A DNA stretch of 25,000 bases from Chromera velia. Taxonomy: Eukaryota > Sar > Chromeraceae. The notes below the pieces were generated by a model that made no database searches, was not told where the DNA came from, and saw only the letters and a program-made list of their open reading frames with translations. Each line of letters begins with the position of its first letter. Position 1 is the stretch's first letter. The stretch lies in contig JAHBMJ010000333.1 in NCBI GenBank assembly GCA_018398765.1, positions 1 through 25,000 of the forward strand, in the 5' to 3' direction. The position numbers and the translations under genes are program-made. Shown in pieces: positions 18,986 to 25,000 of the stretch.

Positions 18986-20360
18986 TTGACTTTTTTTTTG
19001 GGAGTACACTTTCGGGGCTCTGGAGGAGACGGCTATAACAACAGTTGCTGGGTCACTTCGGGTCGGCACGAAGTGGAGCTTGCAGGTGGGTCCAGTGGAG
19101 ACCAGCCGTCTTAATCTTGCTTCCAACGTCTTCCTGCTTGCTGTTGCTCCTTTTGTTCAAGCGGGGAAAGGCTGCCGGCCTTATCTAGGTGTTAAAGTAC
19201 TGCTACCCTCATCTCTCTCCTTACTCTTTCCTTACAGGTCACAGTCTTGGGAGCCCCGGGGTCAACCCCCAGGTCAGCTTGTCCAGACCCACTGCTTCTT
19301 AGGCTCTTAGTCTTTTCTTTGGGACCTTGTGCACGCAGAATAAGCTAGACAGAAGTGCTTCCTTGACTGCACAAAGCGTGAACGCCTGTCCCTCCGTGTT
19401 TGCAGGTGTTGGTGGATGGAGACTTGAGGACACCTGCAGGTCAGTTAAGGAAGCACGGCTTACTCTCTCGCTTTGTATGATGATTTACTTAGCATCCAGC
19501 TTCTTTGTTCTGCTGGGAGCTTGATAGAAACGCACAAGGGAGGTCACTGAGAGGGGGTTGATGGAGAGTCTGCTGGAGCCTCCATTTTTTGACTGCCTGT
19601 TCTGAAGCTTTGCACAGCTCTCAGTCCTGCCAAACATTTTTCTACCCAGAACAATCGCTCAGCTTTCATGCATTTGAATGTCTTCCACTTGCTCCGTGTG
19701 TGTCAGTCCTTGAAAGCGGTCCATACTATTCCGATGCAAATGCTCCTTACTCGTTCATCTTTTCTCATTTGTGACACTCTGTACTAGTCTCCCTCTAAAC
19801 ATCTGGATCTACCTACGGACCTGTCCTTCTTTTTCATAGTTTCTCATTGACATATGCAGAACGAGTTGCAAGCTTTTGCGCCGTGTAGTGTGAGTTCTTT
19901 GTGAATAGTATTATATTGTCTCTGTACTCTGTTCTTCGGAATCCTCTCCGACCGCTGCTGACCGCCTCCTGTCCGGTCTGACCAGCCTAGCTGTGAAGCC
20001 CTCCTTCCTGCACTGTTTCCCTTGCAGAAGAAGCAATTCTTTATAGTTGATTAGCGGCGCTAAACGTTGCTTTTGAGCATATCTATTAGTGTTGTGCTTG
20101 TGTATTTCTTTGCAGATAACATTTACTAACTTCTACGTGCCGTGGTGATTATAATTTTTCCCACCATGCACCCTAGCTAATCAACCAGTCTTTTGAGCAC
20201 ATTTGAGCAGATTTGCACAAGAGTAACGATTTTAAATGCTTTAAAAGACTCTAGATTGCTTCAAGTAACCTAGTTTTATTTTATAATGAAGCTAGAATAT
20301 AGTAAATTTAAAAGTTACTTTGGATTTCACTAAGTCCTACTTAAGAGTCCACTCTGTTTG

Positions 20361-20849
20361 TATCTTTCTGTTCATGAGCAGACTTGTTAGTTGAAGTTCA
20401 CAGTGTTAAGGTCTACTTAGAGGGGATGGCGCTAGTGAGTGCTTGCAGAGGTTCAAGCGTCTTCAGGGCTTGATGTCGCTGGAGCGGTTCAGGTTGATCC
20501 CTAGTGATAGACTCGATCGATGTCAGGAGCATGGAGCTTTCTTGCGATTCAGCGATCGATCTGATTTCATAGTAGTCTTCCAGAAAGTCTTTCGGAAGTC
20601 TTTCATGTGATTTCGATCAAAATGCGACAGGCCAAAATCTGTATAGTACAGGACATTAACGTCCTGTCTGTTTTCTTGTTAATCCTTAAAAAGGCAGCTA
20701 GCGAGGATTGAACTTATGATCTTCTGTTTGTTAATGTTGTATGTTAATCACTAAGTCATAAATGTAAGCGACACACACCATTCTCTTTTGCTTAGCACTA
20801 TTTTTGATTAAGTCAATTTATTTAATTCTCATTTTCTTTTTAGTCACGC
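20361..20849. other. Intergenic; only a tRNA-like segment seen
   Basis: No ORF of note. It includes short direct GATCGAT motifs (about 20515-20570) and the tRNA-like segment annotated separately. Confidence 0.35.
20684..20768 (-). ncRNA. tRNA-like / SINE-head Pol III segment (degenerate)
   Basis: Read on the minus strand, TGACTTAGTGATTAAC resembles an A box/D arm, AGTTCAATCC resembles a B box/T arm about 40 nt later, and a T5 run follows the GCTAGCTGCC tail at once, as a Pol III terminator would. The acceptor, anticodon and T stems do not pair convincingly, so it is not a functional tRNA. A tRNA pseudogene or tRNA-derived SINE fits better. Confidence 0.3.
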
Positions 20850-20857
20850 TTTGATAG
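20850..20857. repeat. 8-bp target site duplication, left
   Basis: TTTGATAG precedes CAGGGTTACC and matches 22661-22668 exactly. Confidence 0.9.
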
Positions 20858-21042
20858 CAGGGTTACCGATTTTTTCGGCGGTAGACAAGCTTTATTACCG
20901 GTAACCGGTAATTACTGGCAGAGTTTGCTGGCAGTTGGCAAAGACTTGGCAGAATTCTAACAGTCACTAACACTTTTCAATAACCTAAGTCCTAGGTTAT
21001 AGGTTAATCAATCAATCACTTAAAGCTAGACTCAAGGTCAAT

Positions 21043-21270
21043 TCAAAAAGTCAATACGTCATCTGTAGGGACAGCTATGCGGCCAGTGTGCTTGAAGATG
21101 ATGTAGGTCGAAGCATGGGTCCCGTTTTGCACTTGGCGCCCAAAGACAAAGAACCGCTGGCCACAATGACCACAGCCGCAATGACCACAAGGAGGCAATG
21201 TTCTTCTTGCTCCTCCCCCCTCAGTAAACCAGGCAGGGGCTGTGCAAGTAAAGAGCCGCAGACTTACCAT
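21043..21270 (-). pseudogene. Possible BED-type zinc-finger remnant inside hAT
   Basis: The minus-strand frame contains CGHCGCGHCGQRFF, then NGTHASTYIIFKHTG. This spacing recalls a BED finger (C-x2-C ... N-x-T-x-x-S-x-x-x-x-x-x-H), a domain common at the N-terminus of hAT transposases. It is short, lacks the aromatic lead-in and is followed by no transposase, so it is at best a fragment. Confidence 0.2.
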
Positions 21271-21432
21271 CTCCTCGTTTTTCAGAAAGAAGTAAACTTT
21301 TTCCGTCTCTTACTTTGATCCGTCTCTTACTTTGATCGCTCTTTAATGATGGTCAAGGCCTGGTATACAGACTGTAACAGAGAAGCAGAACAGTGAGAGA
21401 TGAAACAAAGTCAAAAAAGAGAGTAGTTCAAG

Positions 21433-22350
21433 CAGTGCATTGAAAGCAATAATTGTAATTGCAATAATTGCAAATAATTGGGAGCAATAATTCATTGCAA
21501 GCTCTTAGCTCATTGCAATTCATTACAATAATTGTATATAATTTCAAAATTGAGAGTCTGAGGTGTTTTATTTTTTTTTTCGGGGCATTGACTTAAAGTT
21601 TGTTCCTAGCGTCTGGCCTATACGTCTTTCATCTCTTCTTTCTGTTTTATTGGGCTCAAAACTAGTGAAAAACAAGGTTAAATGCGCGTTATAGGGCGCC
21701 AAAGCGATCAAGCATGCGCGCGGTGCATACTCACAAAATTGCATGCCTTGATATGTTTTTTTGATTCATGAATGATACTGAGTGATGCATAAAAATGTTG
21801 TGGCCTTCGTGTCTTCTTGTTTTTGCTATTGTATGATCGATTGCATAGATGTTTTCGTGGATATGGCCTTGTTTGCATGCAGCATACTCATAAAATTGAA
21901 GCACTATACGTGCCAGCAGTAAGTTTTTACTGCTTGTACATACAGTTACAGAATTTTCATGTTATGAACCGTACATGAAAGTGTGTTCATATTGTTTATC
22001 ATTCATATTGAATTCTAAGTTTATATTTTCTATGTTAAAAAATAAAAATAGTTATTGTTAAATATATTACAGGTATTAATACAAAGTAATAGCTTAGTAA
22101 TGAGTTGTATGGCTTAGTATAACTCCTTTCAAAGATTTTAAATTCATTTATATAAGTATTAAAATACTGTACATTACATTAAATATGCATAAAAAAATAT
22201 AAAAATGTTATTAATAGTCCTTTAAACACCCTAGAGCACTTAGAAAAATTAAATTTTTGTTTTATAAGCAATTATTGGCAATTAATTGCAACTATTGCAA
22301 TAATTGTTTGCATCAAACTAGTCAAAGCAATTTATTTGTTCAATGCACTG
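21433..22350. repeat. Nested AT-rich repeat with CAGTGCATTGAA ends
   Basis: CAGTGCATTGAA at 21433 recurs inverted as TTCAATGCACTG ending at 22350. Just inside both ends lie clusters of GCAATAATTG/CAATTATTGC units (21446-21530 and 22266-22305). This looks like another non-autonomous element inserted in the hAT. Flanking AGTAGTTC and AGTAGTTG might be an imperfect target duplication, but they are not both adjacent to the ends. Confidence 0.5.
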
Positions 22351-22660
22351 AGTAGTTGTTGGACCGACGCTGTCATAGAGCTGTTAGAACTTTTTACCAC
22401 TTATAAGGGTGAAGCAGTTAAAAATTTATATTTTTTTAATATTTTTTTTATTTTTTGTGTGTATGTGAATAGGTTTTTCAAATGCCAATAAACACTTAAA
22501 AACATGTTTTTGAAGGTTGGCACTGCAGGCGAAATTTTTTTTTTTGAACCCTAATTTTTATTATTTTTTTGTCGGTAAAAGGAAGGCAGACTGAGGCCAT
22601 TACCGGTTACCGGCAATTGCCGGTAGACTAGACCTGTTACCGACCAGAAAAGCAACCCTG

Positions 22661-22668
22661 TTTGATAG
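22661..22668. repeat. 8-bp target site duplication, right
   Basis: TTTGATAG, identical to 20850-20857. Confidence 0.9.
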
Positions 22669-22753
22669 CGCATAGCATTCACCCCTTTCTAAGATCGAAA
22701 TTCCACGCTCGATTCATATATGATGTAATCGCATAGCATTCGCTCCTTTCTAG
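22669..22753 (+). repeat. Two 24-bp direct repeats 61 bp apart
   Basis: CGCATAGCATTCACCCCTTT at 22669 and CGCATAGCATTCGCTCCTTT at 22730, each followed by CTA. The first lies immediately beyond the hAT target duplication. Confidence 0.75.
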
Positions 22754-23345
22754 GCAATTAATATTATATACAGTTCAGTACGGTCGTTAAAAAAAAAAAA
22801 TTAACATTCCTGATGCTTCACCAATTCTTAAGGTTATGTTTTTTTTTTTCTTTTTTCTTTTTTTTTTCTTTATTTATACTTCAAAGACTGTTTCAGATCG
22901 TGTGTTCTTATGACCATTCTTTTTTTTTTCAGCACCGCATGCATGTAGTAATACCGTAACATACTTATAGACACTCTTGCACATTGGTTATGCGCATGCA
23001 CACACCATATATAATTCACGCACTGACACGTGGACTTCACAGACTCATCAAACGGATTAATCAAGCTAAATCATGAGGGAAGCCGCACATTTAATCCAAT
23101 CAACGATCCACGCACCGCCGGAGCATCGCAGCACATCATCACAGAGCAACACTCAGAGCAACATCGCGACGCATGTTTCATCGTACCTCATCGCAACGCA
23201 TACATGTCATTGCAACACCTTAATTATGAGCGCGCGCGGCCCCGCAAAGCACTCGAGATCGCGCGACCGCGAGGGAGAAAAAAAAATTCACTGTCCGGCG
23301 CACCCAATTCTCTCCATCGTAACCTTCATCTTGGTCACCGCCCAG
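22754..23345. other. No gene recognised; A- and T-runs
   Basis: Poly-A (22790-22800) and long T-rich tracts (22840-22870, 22919-22930), then a GC-richer stretch with CGCGCG. Overlapping ORFs here lack a clear preferred frame. Confidence 0.35.
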
Positions 23346-23587
23346 GTTCAAGAGTCCACTGGGTATCGGATGCATCTGTACGCGGGGTTCTTCCTCCTCT
23401 AAACTTTGCCCTCGATGCTCTCTACGAGTCTCTCTCTTCCCTTGATTACTCTCTTTGCTTTTTTCTGGGCCGCCACTTCCTCTTGTTTGATATCTTCCTA
23501 CTTGATGACATGCGGGAGCACGTCAGGGTTGATGTCAGGTTGCTGGAAGACTGGATGAGGAGACTGTGGGGCGAAGGGGTTGTATCC
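23346..23587 (+). CDS. Possible exon, unknown protein
   Basis: Following a CAG at 23343-23345, one frame stays open to a GTGAGT donor at 23588 and encodes an amphipathic Leu-rich segment: ALDALYESLSSLDYSLCFFLGRHFLL, then LDDMREHVRVDVRLLEDWMRRLWGEG. Splicing a 95-bp intron (23588-23682, pyrimidine-rich, ending CCTCAG) leads into a frame with five UAR codons that ends EFLEEASGYN...EDSDFS and TGA at about 23900. Without splicing, the frame hits TAG at 23630. No domain is recognised. An alternative frame (to 23402 and beyond) is also partly open, so this is a weak call. Confidence 0.22.
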
Positions 23588-23870
23588 GTGAGTCTCCTCT
23601 TTCTCGGTCTCGCTTTTTGTCGTTGTGGTTAGTGTGGTGACCTCTGAGAGGTTCTCTCTCCATGCTGCGGCTCCTTCCTCAGTCTGAGTATCTGTGTTTA
23701 TAGCGGCTTAGATATGTGCTTTGGCTTGGGAGGAGAAGGAGTGTGGGATCGGCATCTGGTTCGGATAGTCAGGGAATGGGGTAGGATAGGTGCTGGGACC
23801 GTTGTTTACGAACATGTTGGCTTTTATTTCCGTAGATGTAAGAGTTTCTTGAAGAGGCAAGTGGTTATAA

Positions 23871-24251
23871 TCAGGCTTAAGAGGATTCGGATTTCAGCTG
23901 ATTCAACTTGATCACAGTGATTGAAGAGTGGGGTTTGAAAAAAGTTGCCAAAAGTTTCGAAAAGGGTCGATCGAGATGTCGGGCTTGCAATTTCTTTGTG
24001 GGGAAATTTTTGGTCAATCGATTCGGCCGGCTGTCGGCCGAACATATGTGTCTATGCATGTCTCTTGTTCGGCTTTCAGCCGATTTTGGTCGAAAAGAAT
24101 CGGTTTTCAGACGGGGAAAGGCCTCTCTTTTCCGATTTTTCGCCTCCTTGACGTGTTTCTTTCGGCCGCTTGCTGGTCGCTTCTCGGCCGATCTCCGGCC
24201 GAATTTTTGTTTTGCTGTCGTCTCCTGTAGCAAGCTCTCGACATCTTTCAT
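23871..24251 (-). CDS. Small basic protein, unknown, with SAExRP repeats
   Basis: The ORF starts with ATG at 24251, six bases after a stop, and runs 124 codons to TAA (23877-23879), or two codons further to TGA if UAA is sense. It is strongly basic (Lys/Arg-rich) with three similar units: RRSAEKRPASGRKK, FRPKSAESR and CSADSRPNRL, which arise from the CGGCCGA motif cluster in the DNA. No membrane segment or known domain. The opposite strand also has a 161-codon ORF here; I prefer this one because it is hydrophilic and ATG-initiated, but neither is proven. Confidence 0.3.
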
Positions 24252-24580
24252 AGCTCAGCTTGAGATTCAGTATCGCTCGTGCCGATTGCTTGGTATCTCC
24301 CCCCCCCCTCCTTTATTTTTGGGTTACTTTCTGGTATCAACTCTTGTCATGAGTCTTGCAGATACTACTCTGAGTCTTCCCATTCTGGTGTAACTTTTGT
24401 TTATCGCGGTCAGTCACTGCCTTGCTGTTGTTTGACGTGTGGTCATGCTTTCTTCTATTCTCCAGTAGTGTTATTATACTCTGTAGTGAGTCTCTTCTAC
24501 CTCGGTGCACCCTTTCACTCCAGGTCAGGTCAAAGAGTGAGATCGGTCCATGATATACCAATCCTACCGTATCTTTTGTG
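24252..24580. other. No recognised feature
   Basis: Contains a C9 run (about 24299-24308) and pyrimidine-rich sequence. The ORFs are short and overlap one another. Confidence 0.3.
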
Positions 24581-24874
24581 ATGATCAAGCTGCTGTTGTC
24601 TGGTTGCATACTCGTCTCTTCTCTGACTCATCCTTGTGTTGCTCTCTCTTTCTGTTTGCATCTTGCTGGTTTACATCTCTGTGGACTAGATCCGACATTC
24701 GAGTCCTCCTTCATGATCCATGATGTCATCGATACATCGATTTTTATCGTCGAGTCCTTCCACTACGAGTCGATCGTACAGATACAACATGTGTCTCTAC
24801 ATCTTCATCGTCCTCTCACCGTTCCAGCACGTCTCCTCCGTTCTCCTCCCCGTCCATTCTCGGCATCACATTGA
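24581..24874 (+). CDS. Short ORF with signal-peptide-like N-terminus
   Basis: ATG at 24581 to TGA at 24872-24874, 97 codons. The first ~21 residues (MIKLLLSGCILVSSLTHPCVA) have a positive residue, a hydrophobic core and a V-x-A-like end, as in a secretory signal. The remainder has no recognised domain and no strong coding bias. It could equally be chance. Confidence 0.2.
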   Translation: MIKLLLSGCILVSSLTHPCVALSFCLHLAGLHLCGLDPTFESSFMIHDVIDTSIFIVESFHYESIVQIQHVSLHLHRPLTVPARLLRSPPRPFSASH

Positions 24875-24891
24875 TCATCCACCATGCTTTC

Positions 24892-24999
24892 TTCCACGGA
24901 AGGGATCCCTACACTCACGTCCGCAGCAAGGATCTCTCTGCTTACATCTACGGCAAGGATTTCTCTGCATGTGTCTACGGCAAGGATCTCTATGTCTAC
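24892..24999 (+). repeat. 27-bp tandem repeat, four units, coding phase, running off the edge
   Basis: Units at 24892, 24919, 24946 and 24973, each 27 bp, translate in one frame as FHGRDPYTH, VRSKDLSAY, IYGKDFSAC and VYGKDLYVY. Identity rises toward the right edge (TCTACGGCAAGGAT shared by the last two). A multiple-of-three unit with no stop suggests a repetitive protein continuing past 25000. Confidence 0.7.
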
Positions 25000-25000
25000 A

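Larger units (their letters stand above)
16250..20360. mobile_element. Large element with ~1.35-kb inverted terminal arms
   Basis: The left arm 16250-17606 and right arm 18984-20360 are diverged inverted copies. The outer ends are AAACAGAGT...AAGTAGGACTTAG and CTAAGTCCTACTT...ACTCTGTTT; the inner ends are CCCCGAAAGTGCACTCTCCC and GGGAGTACACTTTCGGGG. The central region has C-runs, a GC-rich tract and a 16-bp hairpin. If the 989-bp duplication around the N is collapsed, the element is about 3.1 kb, with a ~390-bp non-repeated centre. No transposase was recognised in any frame, so it looks non-autonomous. Arm divergence indicates an old element or slow arm homogenisation. No clear target duplication was found. 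Confidence 0.75.
20858..22660. mobile_element. Non-autonomous hAT transposon, 1,803 bp
   Basis: The termini are CAGGGTTACCG at the left and GCAACCCTG at the right (CAGGGTTGC as its complement), flanked by the identical 8-bp duplication TTTGATAG. CAGGG ends with an 8-bp duplication are the hallmark of the hAT superfamily. Subterminal sequences on both sides are rich in ACCGGTAA/TTACCGG palindromes (about 20900-20915 and 22600-22625), probable transposase-binding sites. No hAT transposase core is visible, only a possible finger remnant (21043-21270). The interior carries a second, AT-rich nested repeat (21433-22350). Confidence 0.88.

Noticed and set aside
1-25000. CRISPR arrays, rRNA genes, telomere repeats, bacterial operons
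   Set aside because: Searched by eye; none seen. The direct repeats present are transposon-related and not regularly spaced with unique spacers.

Overview
The window is repeat-dominated nuclear DNA of a eukaryote, with no operons, ribosome binding sites or rRNA. It holds spliceosomal-type intron signals, at least seven transposon or repeat families nested in one another, and very few host-like coding sequences. Species cannot be named from sequence alone.

The most unusual signal is in the reading frames. Three coding-like frames (5113-6432, 6525-9968, 13653-14471) are interrupted only by TAG or TAA. Protein-like sequence continues in the same frame on both sides, and each frame closes with TGA. 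This fits a nuclear code in which UAA/UAG are sense (glutamine is the usual reassignment) and UGA is the only stop. Such codes are known in ciliates, some diplomonads and oxymonads, and in dasycladalean/cladophoralean green algae. Pseudogene decay or unrecognised introns are the alternatives. A green alga would also fit the Penelope-like element found here, but that is inference.

Layout: 1-718, two head-to-tail 376-bp MITE units. 1308-2036, the C-terminal end of a decayed non-LTR retrotransposon (minus strand). 2039-3510, a 1.47-kb near-perfect foldback made of two inverted copies of a repeat that itself holds a 390-bp MITE. 4095-4605 and 10455-10686, a third copy of that repeat, split by a 5.85-kb retroelement (4606-10454). 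The retroelement has direct terminal repeats, an ORF1 of unknown function and an ORF2 with an N-terminal GIY-YIG endonuclease followed by a reverse transcriptase, the permuted Penelope-like order. About 10.8-12.6 kb is a long-TIR element with a broken minus-strand coding remnant and a nested MITE. 13653-14471 is a Lys/Glu-rich coiled-coil-like ORF. 15345-15450 is a TTTC microsatellite. 16250-20360 is a large element with ~1.35-kb inverted arms, containing an exact 989-bp duplication around a single N, almost certainly an assembly artefact. 20858-22660 is a non-autonomous hAT element with a perfect 8-bp target duplication and another repeat nested inside it. 23.3-25.0 kb holds weakly supported short ORFs and a 27-bp coding-phase tandem repeat that runs off the right edge.

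The nesting gives a relative history: the ~735-bp repeat was present first, the Penelope-like element then entered one copy, and a MITE entered the right arm of the long-TIR element. ORF1 and ORF2 of the retroelement presumably act together in its retrotransposition. No other genes show a shared pathway.
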